From Rhodococcus wratislaviensis (GTDB taxonomy: Bacteria; Actinomycetota; Actinomycetes; Mycobacteriales; Mycobacteriaceae), in assembly GCF_900455735.1 (NCBI RefSeq), contig NZ_UAUI01000005.1, positions 1 to 64,000 of the forward strand: a stretch of 64,000 nt of DNA. Reading direction: 5' to 3'. The notes under the pieces are model-generated. The model was not told the origin of the DNA. It saw only the letters and a list, made by a program, of their open reading frames with translations, and ran no database searches. The position numbers and the translations under genes are program-made. This document shows positions 1 to 10,429 of the stretch, in pieces (the stretch's first letter is position 1; each line of letters begins with the position of its first letter).

Positions 1-101
1 TTGCACCTCACATTCAAATCGATGCAATGGTTGCTGACGAACATGCCGGTAGAAAGATTGAAGAAGCTATGAGTTCATGGTGGGCGGTGAACGGAAGGTG
101 A
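1..101 (+). CDS. C-terminal end of an unrecognised phage protein (partial)
   Basis: The frame is open from the left edge (codons begin at base 3) and stops with TGA at 99-101. This gives the last 32 residues of a protein that starts outside the window and ends KIEEAMSSWWAVNGR. I recognise no family. It has the same low G+C as the tail gene that follows and overlaps the start of that gene, as is usual in phage structural operons, so a phage virion protein is the best guess. It cannot be named from this fragment. Confidence 0.45.
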   Translation, partial: APHIQIDAMVADEHAGRKIEEAMSSWWAVNGR

Positions 102-2389
102 TTGGAGATAAGATCTATAGTGGTGACGTAATCTTTGAAGTAGAAGATACTCGCCTTCCTAACCTTGCCCCGGAGATCGTGGCCGGTGGAGCAATTAAAA
201 TGACTGATCTACCTGAAGTGTTTCTTGGTAGTGGTTATACAAAGCAGAACTATACAGACGGATTCAATCGTCCACAAAGTGTCAATCGTGTAACAAGCGG
301 TTGGTCATTGGAGTCTGAATACAATGGTCGTATTGCTTCAGGAACAACTATTAACAAACTTGTAACATACAGACTAGATAGCACAGTGTTTGGTGTACCG
401 GGTACTTTGTACAGTGGTGTTGCTACTGTCGATCTAGGCGCTATGTTGTCTCCCGGATACTACGGAGATAAGTTTCACCTAAACGGTATGCCTCAGTTGA
501 GACTGGTTCTATACGCAACAAATGGCACTGTCTCACAGGACGTTGAACTAGCTTCTGCTGAAGTTCTACCGGCTTACAGCGGTGGCACAGGGGGCTATAC
601 ATCATGGGATCTAGCATTCGATGGTGGCTATGGTCTGCTTAAGACTGTTGGTCTGAATGCTCACACTGCTATGCCTAGTGGTAAGACTCAGTTCAGACTG
701 ACTCTTGAGTATGCATCCAACTGGAATCTACCTATGAAGATTCTTGGTAATCCAGGTGTGACGTATGACTATACCGATTGGGCACACACAACTCCTATTT
801 ACATTGAGCCTGCTGCTTCAATCAGTGGCACCGTCTACTCTGTTCCAGAAGCTACTTCTGAATACGTGGTTCCCAATACATCAACAAGCATTGATGCTTA
901 CCCAACGTTCCCTATCTATGAGAACTGGGATGTACGTAAGCCTAACTTCAAGTTCTCTGCTCAGTCCCCGCCGATTCTTGCATCAGTGGCCAAGGACAGT
1001 ACGAACCAGTGTCAGACCTATGGAGCGAGAGCACGTATGTTTGTGCTTCGTACTACAGGTACAACTACCGAACAGGCTGAGATACTGGTAAAGGGACCGA
1101 ACAACACCACATACACAAGTGGTCTTAAGACTCTGGTGAAGGGTGTACCTCAGTGGATCACTGTGGACGTTCCTGCATCATCATTCTCAGGTTCAAACAA
1201 CTTGGTGGTTACTGCGAACATTCCTTCCAGTGGCTCTACTCGTGTGAGTGACATTGTTCTTCGTAGTAAGAAGGCTACTGAGGATTACGAATACGGTTAT
1301 GGCTACCGATACACTGATTTGACTCAGTACGTAACTGAAGCGACCACGTTCAAGTCAGAGTCTCAGACTGGTATTGCAACGATTGTATTACGAAATGATG
1401 GTCTTGATACCTCTAGCGCAATTGTGCCGGGGAAGAAGGTAAGAATCAGAACTAATACTCTAGCTAACACATACGATGTTGATTACACCACATACAAAGA
1501 ACTACCAAAGTCTGTAATCTTCACAGGAACTGTTCTGCATAAGAAGGTTCGCTATGGCTACAAGTCTCGTCCAGAGATCGTAGTAACTGTGGTTGATACC
1601 AGTGCTGATCTACAAAAGAACTTTGATTATGTTTTCACTGCTCTATCAGACTATGTGCAGGGACTACCACCACTAGGTATCAACGTTGTCTGCAATGGTG
1701 TTGACTACGGTGCAGGTATCTTCAATCCATCCACATTCGATCAGTGGAAGCTAATCGATGAATCAGGTGACGCTACTGTGAAGGATTGTTTGATGATTAC
1801 TCGCAACTCAACACGTGGCTATGTATGGGTAGATAAGCATGGTCGCGTAGTGCTAGCCAACTCATTGCCTGAGACAGTCACACGAGTGTTCAAGGATACT
1901 GGTCTAACAACAGGAGAGTTCAGTTACAGTCAGCCTGATGTTGCTTACGACACTACCGCTACTGTGAACTACATTGATTGGGAAGTATTCGATTGGCAAA
2001 CCATCATTGATGACAACGGTGTTGCTGATCCACAGGTTGTGAAAGAAGAATTGTCTTCAAGTCGTAGCGAAAGTATTCAGGCATGGGGACAGTCAGGCAT
2101 CAAGCTACAGGTTTATGCGGGGGCGAACCTAGAAACGATTGCTAACAGTATCTTCAATAAGTACGACACACCTGTTATTGCTGCCACTGGTTTCACATTC
2201 CCAGTACGTAATATCACTGAGCTAGGTTATGTCACACAAATGAATATCTATGACATGATCCAGTTCAAGTACAAGACTAAGATCGATGTAAACCGACGCA
2301 TCCTATCAATTGAACATAAGTTCAGACCAGGAAAGCCATGGGTTACAAAGATTGATTTTGGACTGAAGAGAGACAGTGCTCTTTGGTGA
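77..2389 (+). CDS. Phage minor tail / tail-tip structural protein
   Basis: A 770-residue, Thr/Ser/Val/Tyr-rich beta protein. The region around residues 475-510 (TGTVLHKKVRYGYKSRPEI, then VVTVVDTSADLQ) resembles the central domain of minor tail proteins in actinobacterial siphophages. The N-terminal 400 residues look like jelly-roll or carbohydrate-binding modules, and the C-terminal part (VNRRILSIEHKF) resembles tail-hub domains. Base composition is AT-rich and AGA, AAG and TAC codons are common, unlike all later genes. The ATG at 77 is the longest start; a GTG at 98 would form a GTGA overlap with the preceding stop and is a good alternative. Hairpins follow the stop. The family assignment is by pattern, not by search. 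Confidence 0.7.
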   Translation: MVGGERKVIGDKIYSGDVIFEVEDTRLPNLAPEIVAGGAIKMTDLPEVFLGSGYTKQNYTDGFNRPQSVNRVTSGWSLESEYNGRIASGTTINKLVTYRLDSTVFGVPGTLYSGVATVDLGAMLSPGYYGDKFHLNGMPQLRLVLYATNGTVSQDVELASAEVLPAYSGGTGGYTSWDLAFDGGYGLLKTVGLNAHTAMPSGKTQFRLTLEYASNWNLPMKILGNPGVTYDYTDWAHTTPIYIEPAASISGTVYSVPEATSEYVVPNTSTSIDAYPTFPIYENWDVRKPNFKFSAQSPPILASVAKDSTNQCQTYGARARMFVLRTTGTTTEQAEILVKGPNNTTYTSGLKTLVKGVPQWITVDVPASSFSGSNNLVVTANIPSSGSTRVSDIVLRSKKATEDYEYGYGYRYTDLTQYVTEATTFKSESQTGIATIVLRNDGLDTSSAIVPGKKVRIRTNTLANTYDVDYTTYKELPKSVIFTGTVLHKKVRYGYKSRPEIVVTVVDTSADLQKNFDYVFTALSDYVQGLPPLGINVVCNGVDYGAGIFNPSTFDQWKLIDESGDATVKDCLMITRNSTRGYVWVDKHGRVVLANSLPETVTRVFKDTGLTTGEFSYSQPDVAYDTTATVNYIDWEVFDWQTIIDDNGVADPQVVKEELSSSRSESIQAWGQSGIKLQVYAGANLETIANSIFNKYDTPVIAATGFTFPVRNITELGYVTQMNIYDMIQFKYKTKIDVNRRILSIEHKFRPGKPWVTKIDFGLKRDSALW

Positions 2390-2394
2390 ATAAG

Positions 2395-2410
2395 CTTACC
2401 GAAAGGTAAG
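2395..2410 (+). terminator. Short hairpin with GAAA tetraloop after the tail gene
   Basis: CTTACC-GAAA-GGTAAG is a perfect 6-bp stem closed by a GNRA tetraloop, six bases after the tail-gene stop codon. A second stem follows at 2412-2437 (AGTGGTTG pairing with CAGCCACT, one G-U). There is no clear U-run, so this is either a terminator or an mRNA-end stabiliser. Confidence 0.4.
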
Positions 2411-2448
2411 GAGTGGTTGTACAGACATTCAGCCACTATCTCCCTAGG

Positions 2449-2492
2449 ACGTATATACCGGCTCATACAGACATTTGGGTCGGTATATACGT
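2449..2492. repeat. Perfect 12-bp inverted repeat with 20-nt loop in phage-like DNA
   Basis: ACGTATATACCG at 2449-2460 is matched exactly by CGGTATATACGT at 2481-2492. The arms are AT-rich and no U-tract follows, so a protein-binding site (repressor, stoperator or recombination site) is as likely as a terminator. It lies between the tail gene and the switch to host DNA. Confidence 0.55.
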
Positions 2493-2742
2493 TTGTATAG
2501 GCCGTTAGCTTAGATTACGTATATTGCTTCTTTAAGATAAGCCTGTTAGTCTCAGGATCGTATGAACCCATACATCAGTCAGTATGAGGGATGCATGTTG
2601 GACCCGTAGGCGGCATAGATCGACACGGCGGCAAGCCTAAACGGTGGCTAGTAATCTGTTGCATGCAGTGCACGACACGACGCGCTGCGATAGCAGAAAA
2701 AGCCGGCCGGAGACCCCGGTCGACAGTTGAATTGGAGGACAG

Positions 2743-4146
2743 ATGACCCGAATCGTGATCATTGGTGGCGGGCCTGCCGGATACGAGGCAGCGCTGGTGG
2801 CCGCACAGCACGGCGCCTCCGTCTCCTTGATCGATTCGGACGGGGTGGGCGGCGCCTGCGTTCTGTTCGACTGCGTGCCGTCCAAGACCTTCATCGCCTC
2901 CACCGGCGTGCGCACCGACATGCGGCGCGCCACCGACCTGGGCATTGCGCTCGATCCCGAGCAGGCCACGGTCGCACTGCCGCAGATCCACGCCCGTGTG
3001 AAGAGCCTCGCGCAGGCGCAGTCCTCCGACATCCGCACCCGCCTGCAGACGGTCGGTGTCGAACTGCTGTCGGGCACCGCCGAGATCGTCGACCCGCGGT
3101 TGGGCATGGCGTCCCACCAGGTGTGTGCCACCCTCGAGAACGGCGAGAAGAAGACACTCGACGCGGACGTCGTCCTCATCGCCACCGGTGCGAGTCCCCG
3201 GGTGATCCCCGGGGCGGAGCCGGACGGCGAGCGCATCCTGACGTGGCGCGACCTCTACGACCTCGACGAGCTGCCGACGCACCTCGTCGTCGTCGGTTCC
3301 GGTGTGACCGGTGCCGAGTTCGTGTCCGCCTACACCGAGATGGGCGTCAAGGTCACGCTGGTGTCCAGCCGCGACCGCGTCCTGCCCGGTGAGGACGCCG
3401 ACGCCGCCCTCGTCCTCGAGGACGTCCTCGCCGAGCGTGGCGTCACCCTGGTCAAGCACGCAAGGGCCGATGCCGTGAAACGCACGGAGGACGGCATCGT
3501 CGTCGTGCTCGCCGACGGCCGGACCGTCGAGGGCAGCCACGCCCTGATGACCGTCGGTTCGGTTCCCAACACCCAGGGTCTCGGGTTGGAGAAGGTCGGC
3601 ATCGAGCTCGACAAGGGTGGATACCTGCGTGTGGACCGTGTGTCGCGGACGCCGGTGTCGGGGATCTACGCCGCGGGCGACTGCACCGGCCTGCTGCCGC
3701 TGGCGTCCGTCGCCGCCATGCAGGGCCGCATCGCGATGTACCACGCGCTCGGTGAGGGCGTGAGCCCCATCAAGCTGAAGACCGTGGCGTCGGCCGTGTT
3801 CACCCGCCCCGAGATCGCCACCGTGGGCGTCAGCCAGGCCGCGATCGACGACGGCGAGGTGCCGGCCCGCACCGTCATGCTGCCGCTCAACACCAACCCG
3901 CGCGCCAAGATGTCCGGTCTGCGCCGCGGCTTCGTGAAGATCTTCTGCCGTCCGGCCACCGGTGTGGTGATCGGCGGCGTGGTGGTGGCCCCCAACGGGT
4001 CGGAGCTGATCCTGCCCATCGCGATCGCGGTGCAGAACAACCTCACCGTCAACGACCTCGCCGCGACGTTCTCGGTGTACCCGTCGTTGACGGGTTCGAT
4101 CACCGAGGCGGCACGCCAGCTGATGCGGCACGACGACCTGGACTGA
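2743..4146 (+). CDS. lpdA: NAD(P)H quinone reductase LpdA, flavoprotein disulfide-reductase fold
   Basis: A 467-residue FAD/NAD(P)-dependent enzyme. It has the FAD-binding GGGPAGYEA at residues 8-16, a second Rossmann motif (VVVGSGVTGAEF) near 180, the ATG/D motif (YAAGDCTG) near 310, and a C-terminal dimerisation domain. The closest known type is mycobacterial LpdA (Rv3303c), a quinone reductase rather than a true lipoamide dehydrogenase. C39 and C44 form a CxxxxC pair in the redox-disulfide position. However, the C-terminal His-Glu dyad of lipoamide dehydrogenase is replaced by Y446 and G451. The start is set by GGAGGACAG directly upstream of the ATG. It is the first host gene after the phage DNA, and the glycerol genes follow. 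Confidence 0.9.
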   Translation: MTRIVIIGGGPAGYEAALVAAQHGASVSLIDSDGVGGACVLFDCVPSKTFIASTGVRTDMRRATDLGIALDPEQATVALPQIHARVKSLAQAQSSDIRTRLQTVGVELLSGTAEIVDPRLGMASHQVCATLENGEKKTLDADVVLIATGASPRVIPGAEPDGERILTWRDLYDLDELPTHLVVVGSGVTGAEFVSAYTEMGVKVTLVSSRDRVLPGEDADAALVLEDVLAERGVTLVKHARADAVKRTEDGIVVVLADGRTVEGSHALMTVGSVPNTQGLGLEKVGIELDKGGYLRVDRVSRTPVSGIYAAGDCTGLLPLASVAAMQGRIAMYHALGEGVSPIKLKTVASAVFTRPEIATVGVSQAAIDDGEVPARTVMLPLNTNPRAKMSGLRRGFVKIFCRPATGVVIGGVVVAPNGSELILPIAIAVQNNLTVNDLAATFSVYPSLTGSITEAARQLMRHDDLD

Positions 4147-4315
4147 TCCCGAAGTGTGGGATAAGCATTTCACATAGTGGCTCGTTTGGTGAGATAGTCG
4201 AGGCACGGTTCGAAATCATCGCCCCGTGCCTCGGCGCTCTCCCGCCCCGCAGACCCAGGACGGACAGGGTGTTCCTCACCTGATCCCCGCTTTGACGTGC
4301 CTCCTGGGAGTCGAC

Positions 4316-5484
4316 ATGCCGCAATCACTTGCCCGCCGCATGGATGGTCTGCGCAGCTCCGCCATCCGTGACCTTCTCACCCTCACTGCCCGGCCCGACG
4401 TGGTCAGCCTGGCAGGCGGGCTTCCCGATCCCGAATTCATTCCGCGCGAACGGATCCGGAAGGAAGCCGAACTCGCGCTCACTGATCCGGCGTCCGTCCA
4501 GTACGGCGAGACCACCGGGTTGCGCCGGCTCCGCGACGTGCTCGCCGCACGTGAGGGCGCCAAGATCGGCCGGCCGCTGGGCGCCGCCGACGTCGTCGTC
4601 ACCCACGGCTCGCAGCAGGCGCTGAGCCTTCTCGCGCAGGTGCTGCTCGATCCCGGCGACGTCGTGATCGTCGAGGAACCCGCCTACACCGGAGCGCTGC
4701 AGGTGTTCCGGGCCGCGGAGGCCGACATCCGGTCCGTCGCCCTCGACGCCGACGGCATGGACACCGCCGCCCTGCAGGGCATGCTCGCGGACGGACTCCG
4801 CCCCACCGTGGTCCACACGGTGAGCAACTTCCACAACCCTCGTGGCGTCGTCCTGAAGCCCGGCCGGCGGGAACACCTGGCTGCACTGGCCGACCGCTAC
4901 GGCTTCTGGGTGATCGAGGACGATCCATACGGCGAACTTTTCTTCGACGGGCCACCGCCCGCGCCCGTCGCGGCGCTGTCGGACCGGGTGATCCGGTTGT
5001 CCAGCGCGTCGAAGATCCTGGCGCCGGCGCTGCGGGTCGGGTGGCTGCACGGCGACCGGCGGGTGTGCGAGGCCGTCGAACTGCTCAAGCAGGGCGCGGA
5101 CCTCTGCGGTTCGTCGCTGACGCACCAGATAACCGCCGGACTGCTGTCGGACGAGCCCTGGCTGGACCTGCACCTGGAGATGCTGCGCGCCCGCTACGGG
5201 TCCCGGGCCCGGGCGCTCGCGGACAGCGTCACCTCGACGTTCGGCGACCGCGTCCGCGTGTCGTCGGTGGCGGGCGGGATGTTCTGCTGGACCGAGTTCA
5301 CGGACGCGGACCTCGACACGGCGGCACTACTGCAGACCGCCGTGGACCACGGTGTCGCCTTCGTCCCCGGATCGGCTTTCGGCGTCGCCGCGGAGCACCG
5401 GAGCGCTCTGCGACTGTGCTTCGCGACCTGTCCGGAGGACGTGCTGACGGGCGCGGCGGCGAGACTCGGCGACGCGTACGCCGA

Positions 5485-5500
<16 letters not shown>
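4316..5500 (+). CDS. PLP-dependent class I aminotransferase (LysN / MocR-catalytic-domain-like)
   Basis: A 394-residue fold-type I aminotransferase. Residues around 30-40 ([14 protein letters not shown]), the GSQQAL turn, the YxGALQ region, [11 protein letters not shown] and the Schiff-base lysine K233 in [15 protein letters not shown] match the 2-aminoadipate/aromatic aminotransferase group. The substrate cannot be told from sequence. I chose the ATG at 4316 because it follows a purine-rich CTGGGAG and gives the usual family N-terminus; an upstream in-frame start at 4226 would add 30 unconvincing residues. The 3' end overlaps the convergent glpK by 16 bp. From memory it has no counterpart between lpdA and glpD2 in M. 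tuberculosis. Confidence 0.85.
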
Positions 5501-6978
<1,478 letters not shown>

Positions 6979-6986
6979 GAAGCTAC

Positions 6987-6992
6987 TAGCCT
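6987..6992 (+). promoter_or_regulatory. Likely -10 element of glpD
   Basis: TAGCCT lies 36 nt before the glpD TTG, leaving room for a short leader that contains AGGAG at 7017-7021. The 50-bp glpK-glpD gap is too short for separate full control regions, so the two promoters must overlap. Confidence 0.35.
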
Positions 6993-7028
6993 GGCAGAGA
7001 ATCCGTCGTCATCTCACAGGAGCCCGAG

Positions 7029-8771
7029 TTGAGTAGTCAGCCAGGTGTGCAGTTCCTCGGTCCCCGGCAGCGTGATGCCGCATGGGACAAGCTGCAGACC
7101 GAACAGTTCGACGTCGTCGTGATCGGCGGTGGTGTGGTCGGAGCCGGTGCGGCCCTCGATGCGGCCACCCGCGGGCTGAAGGTGGCGTTGGTCGAGGCAC
7201 GCGATTACGCGTCCGGCACGTCGAGTCGCTCGTCGAAGATGTTCCACGGCGGTCTGCGCTATCTCGAGCAGCTCGAGTTCGGATTGGTGCGGGAGGCGCT
7301 CCGGGAGCGTGAGCTGTCGCTGACCACCCTGGCGCCGCACCTGGTGAAGCCGCTCAAGTTCCTGTTCCCGATCACCCACCGGGTGTGGGAGCGCCCCTAC
7401 ATGGCGGCCGGCATCTTCCTCTACGACCGCATGGGCGGCGCCAAATCGGTTCCGGCGCAGAAGCATCTGACGCGCGCGGGTGCGCTCCGGATGGCGCCGG
7501 GGCTCAAACGCAACTCGCTGACCGGCGGCATCCAGTACTACGACACCGTGGTCGACGACGCCCGCCACACCATGACCGTCGCCCGCACCGCCGCCCACTA
7601 CGGGGCGGTCGTGCGTACGTCCACCCAGGTGGTCGGGTTCCTCCGGGAGGCAGACCGGGTCTCCGGAGTGCGCGTCCGGGACTGCGAGGACGGGCGCACC
7701 GCCGACGTGAAGGCGCACGTCGTCATCAACGCCACGGGGGTGTGGACCGACGAGATCCAGGCGCTGTCGCGGCAACGCGGCCGGTTCCGCGTCCGCGCGT
7801 CCAAGGGCGTCCACATCGTGGTGCCTCGCGACCGGATCGTGAGCGACGCCGCGATCATCCTGCGCACCGAGAAGTCGGTGCTGTTCGTGATCCCGTGGGG
7901 CAGCCACTGGATCATCGGCACCACGGATACCGACTGGAATCTCGACCTCGCGCACCCGGCGGCAACCAAGGCCGACATCGACTACATCCTCGGTCATGTC
8001 AACAAGGTGCTGGTGACGTCGCTGACCCACGACGACATCGACGGCGTCTACGCCGGTCTGCGCCCGCTGCTCGCGGGGGAGAGCGACGAGACGTCGAAAC
8101 TCTCGCGGGAACACGCCGTCGCGCGCGTGGCGCCGGGTCTCGTCGCCATCGCCGGCGGCAAGTACACCACCTATCGGGTGATGGCCGAGGACGCCGTGGA
8201 TCTCGCCGCCGACGACATTCCCGCGCGGATGGCGCCGTCCATCACGGAGAAGGTTCCGCTCGTCGGTGCCGACGGCTATTTCGCGCTGGTCAATCAGACG
8301 GTTCACCTCGGCCAGATGTACGGGTTGCACCCGTACCGCGTGAAGCACCTGCTGGACCGGTACGGTTCGCTGATCGACGAGGTGCTCGACCAGGCGAGCG
8401 GGAAACCGGAACTTCTCCAGCCCATCACGGACGCACCCGCCTACCTGCAGGTCGAGGTCGTGTACGCGGCGGCGGCCGAGGGCGCCCTGCATCTCGACGA
8501 CATCCTCGCCCGGCGCACGCGCATCGCCATCGAGTACTCGCATCGGGGTGTGAACTGCGCCGAGCAGGTGGCGCAACTGGTGGCCCCCGTCCTCGGCTGG
8601 GATGCCGACGCCGTCGACCGCGAGGTGAAGACGTATCAGGCGCGGGTGGAGGCGGAGGTCCAGTCGCAGGCCCAGCCGGACGACCTGTCGGCCGACGCGT
8701 TGCGGGCGGCGGCGCCCGAGTCGCGGGTCGAACTGCTCGAACCACCGGTCAGTGTGTCAGAAATACCTTGA
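7029..8771 (+). CDS. glpD: Glycerol-3-phosphate dehydrogenase (FAD-dependent, aerobic)
   Basis: A 580-residue membrane-associated flavoenzyme that oxidises glycerol 3-phosphate to dihydroxyacetone phosphate and passes electrons to the quinone pool. The FAD Rossmann motif VVIGGGVVGAGAALDAATRG is near residue 30. It is followed by the GlpD signatures SGTSSRSSKMFHGGLRYLEQ and GGKYTTYRVMAEDAV, then a C-terminal cap domain. The start is TTG, supported by AGGAG with correct spacing and by the lack of a better codon. It is homologous in content and position to mycobacterial glpD2. The last 23 bases overlap the convergent membrane-protein gene. Confidence 0.95.
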   Translation: MSSQPGVQFLGPRQRDAAWDKLQTEQFDVVVIGGGVVGAGAALDAATRGLKVALVEARDYASGTSSRSSKMFHGGLRYLEQLEFGLVREALRERELSLTTLAPHLVKPLKFLFPITHRVWERPYMAAGIFLYDRMGGAKSVPAQKHLTRAGALRMAPGLKRNSLTGGIQYYDTVVDDARHTMTVARTAAHYGAVVRTSTQVVGFLREADRVSGVRVRDCEDGRTADVKAHVVINATGVWTDEIQALSRQRGRFRVRASKGVHIVVPRDRIVSDAAIILRTEKSVLFVIPWGSHWIIGTTDTDWNLDLAHPAATKADIDYILGHVNKVLVTSLTHDDIDGVYAGLRPLLAGESDETSKLSREHAVARVAPGLVAIAGGKYTTYRVMAEDAVDLAADDIPARMAPSITEKVPLVGADGYFALVNQTVHLGQMYGLHPYRVKHLLDRYGSLIDEVLDQASGKPELLQPITDAPAYLQVEVVYAAAAEGALHLDDILARRTRIAIEYSHRGVNCAEQVAQLVAPVLGWDADAVDREVKTYQARVEAEVQSQAQPDDLSADALRAAAPESRVELLEPPVSVSEIP

Positions 8772-9297
8772 TGACCACGATGATCGTCGCGATCACGGCG
8801 AGGCCGAACGCCGCCCAGTGGGTGCCGGAGGTGACTCTCTCGCGGCGGAGACGGCTGATCACGTAACTGATCGACGCGATCCGGGTGATCATCACCAACT
8901 CGGCGATCAACTGCGCGGTCCTCGGCTCCAGCCAGCCGATCAGCGCGGTGCACAGGATGACGCTGGGGACTACGGCCGACGTGAGGATGGGGAGGCCGTC
9001 GCGGAGTTCCCCGCTGCGTTCGGCTCGCGTGAGCGTGCGGTCGAGACGCAGTGTCTGCCCGACGGACTCGGCGAATATGTGCGCGAGGAATGTGGACAGC
9101 GCCGCTCCGACGACGATCGCGATGCCGACGGTTTCCTGTGCCTTGGTGACGGGGATGAGCGCGGCGAGGACGAGGATGTTGCCGTAGATGTAGGCGCTGA
9201 TGCGCCGGGCGACGCGCTCGGTGTCGATCGAGGCGTCGGTCAGCTGCGCGGGGCGGTTGAAGAGCTTCGGAAGGTCCCACTCCATGGCCCCGAGCAT
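8749..9297 (-). CDS. Small integral membrane protein of unknown function
   Basis: A 182-residue protein with four to five hydrophobic segments: about residues 33-52, 55-75, 105-125 and 160-180. A charged loop, LRLDRTLTRAERSGELRDG, lies between TM2 and TM3. I recognise no family. An alternative ATG at 9285 (MEWDLPKLF) is plausible. It sits alone on its strand, converging on and overlapping glpD by 23 bp. Confidence 0.75.
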   Translation of the reverse strand: MLGAMEWDLPKLFNRPAQLTDASIDTERVARRISAYIYGNILVLAALIPVTKAQETVGIAIVVGAALSTFLAHIFAESVGQTLRLDRTLTRAERSGELRDGLPILTSAVVPSVILCTALIGWLEPRTAQLIAELVMITRIASISYVISRLRRERVTSGTHWAAFGLAVIATIIVVIKVFLTH

Positions 9298-9312
9298 TCC
9301 ACGCGCACGGGG

Positions 9313-9405
9313 TCAGCGGGTGTGGACGAGCGATTTCGGGGCGTGTGCGGCGACGACCCCGGAGAGCGCCATGACGACGAGGGCTGTGACAGCGATGAAT
9401 TCCAT
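9313..9405 (-). CDS. Possible 30-residue single-TM micro-protein
   Basis: From ATG at 9405 to TGA at 9313 the translation begins MEFIAVTALVVMALSGVV and ends KSLVHTR: one clean hydrophobic helix followed by a basic tail. There is no good ribosome-binding site, and the gap between the neighbouring genes is otherwise empty. The helix and positive-inside tail are typical of real micro-proteins, but 30 codons could arise by chance. Confidence 0.3.
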   Translation of the reverse strand: MEFIAVTALVVMALSGVVAAHAPKSLVHTR

Positions 9406-9469
9406 GTGATTCAGCGTCGTCCCGGAACCCGTGAGCAGTGTGGGCGTTGTCTGTGAGCTCCCTGGGAAC

Positions 9470-10429
9470 TCAGACTTTCGGGCTGTAGTGCTGGGGGTCG
9501 TCCCGCCGGCCGAGCGGCGGAAGATTGCGTCGGGGCGTGTGGACGAGCGGTGCGTGCGCGGGGGCGCGTCCGGTCTCGCGGTCCCAGCCTGCGCGGGCGC
9601 GCGGGTGGTAGCGGTATCGCCAGGGGACCAGACGGAAGACGGCGCCGATTGCGCGGCCGACGAGGGTGTGCAGGCGCTCGTCGCGTGTGGTCCAGCGGTA
9701 ACCGAGGAGGTCGCGGACCGGTTGGTCGTACATGCCGACCGTCAGCCACACGAAGCCCTTCGCCACCGGGATCCGGAGAACCGCCCAGATCGGGTCGGGC
9801 AGCCAGGTCAGGAACGGGGGAACACCGAGACCGGACAGGTCGAGGACGTCCCGGGTGGCCTTGTTGTCCTCGAGGACGTTGCGGCACATGTGATCCCAGT
9901 ACTCCTGGAATGCCTCCCAGGTTTCCGGGACGGGGCGCATGCTCATTCCGTACAGGCGGTACCACCGGATGTGCTCGGTGAACAGCCGGCGCTTCTGATC
10001 TTCGGTGAGGCCACCCATGAAGTGGTCGCCCGTGAGGATGGTCCCCATGAAGAACGTGGCGTGCGCCCAGTAGAACGTGTCGGGGTCGAGGGCATGATAC
10101 CTGCGGCCGTGTTTGTCGATTCCCTTGATGTTGTCGTGATACCCCCGCACCTGCTCCGCGGTCTGCTGGGCGCGGTCGCCGTCGAAGACGACGCCGCCGA
10201 TCGGGTACAGCGACCGGTAGAGGCGCTCCCACCGCTCGTCGAAGAAGCGGGAGTGTTCCTCGACGCCCGCGCCGAGTCCGGGATGCATGTTCTGCATCGA
10301 TCCGGCCCAGACACCCTGCAGCATTCCGCGCCAGTCGCCGAAATACTTCCAGGTCAACGAGTCGGGGCCGAGGGGGACGGGGGCGGAGGCCGGGACGGGC
10401 GTACCGTCCGCGTTCAAGTGACTACGCAC
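9470..10429 (-). CDS. MpaB-like oxygenase (DUF2236, rubber-oxygenase fold)
   Basis: A 319-residue protein of the ER-bound-oxygenase MpaB/MpaB'/latex-clearing-protein family, which bind b-type haem. Family-like features are the N-terminal WKYFGDWRGMLQGVWAGSMQ, the GVEEHSRF segment, the His-containing DTFYWAHATFF helix near 125, and a long all-helical body. The substrate is unknown. The GTG at 10429 lies inside a long palindrome shared with the divergent tetR. A TAGTCT hexamer exactly 6 nt upstream suggests a leaderless transcript, which supports this start. The C-terminal 45 residues are basic and low-complexity. Confidence 0.82.
   Translation of the reverse strand: MRSHLNADGTPVPASAPVPLGPDSLTWKYFGDWRGMLQGVWAGSMQNMHPGLGAGVEEHSRFFDERWERLYRSLYPIGGVVFDGDRAQQTAEQVRGYHDNIKGIDKHGRRYHALDPDTFYWAHATFFMGTILTGDHFMGGLTEDQKRRLFTEHIRWYRLYGMSMRPVPETWEAFQEYWDHMCRNVLEDNKATRDVLDLSGLGVPPFLTWLPDPIWAVLRIPVAKGFVWLTVGMYDQPVRDLLGYRWTTRDERLHTLVGRAIGAVFRLVPWRYRYHPRARAGWDRETGRAPAHAPLVHTPRRNLPPLGRRDDPQHYSPKV

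Larger units (their letters stand above)
2390..2742. other. Phage-to-host junction, no gene seen
   Basis: This 353-bp gap holds the hairpins and inverted repeat listed separately. Composition changes from phage-like (AT-rich to about 2570) to host-like (GC-rich after about 2640). I find no tRNA, integrase, att-like direct repeat or convincing ORF on either strand. The last 20 bases carry the ribosome-binding site of lpdA. Confidence 0.5.

Noticed and set aside
2390..2742. tRNA or att core at the phage-host junction
   Set aside because: No cloverleaf or long direct repeat is visible; the other half-site would lie outside the window in any case.
2575..4206. Minus-strand open frame across lpdA
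   Set aside because: Low-complexity His/Asp/Gly translation with no family; lpdA is clear on the plus strand.
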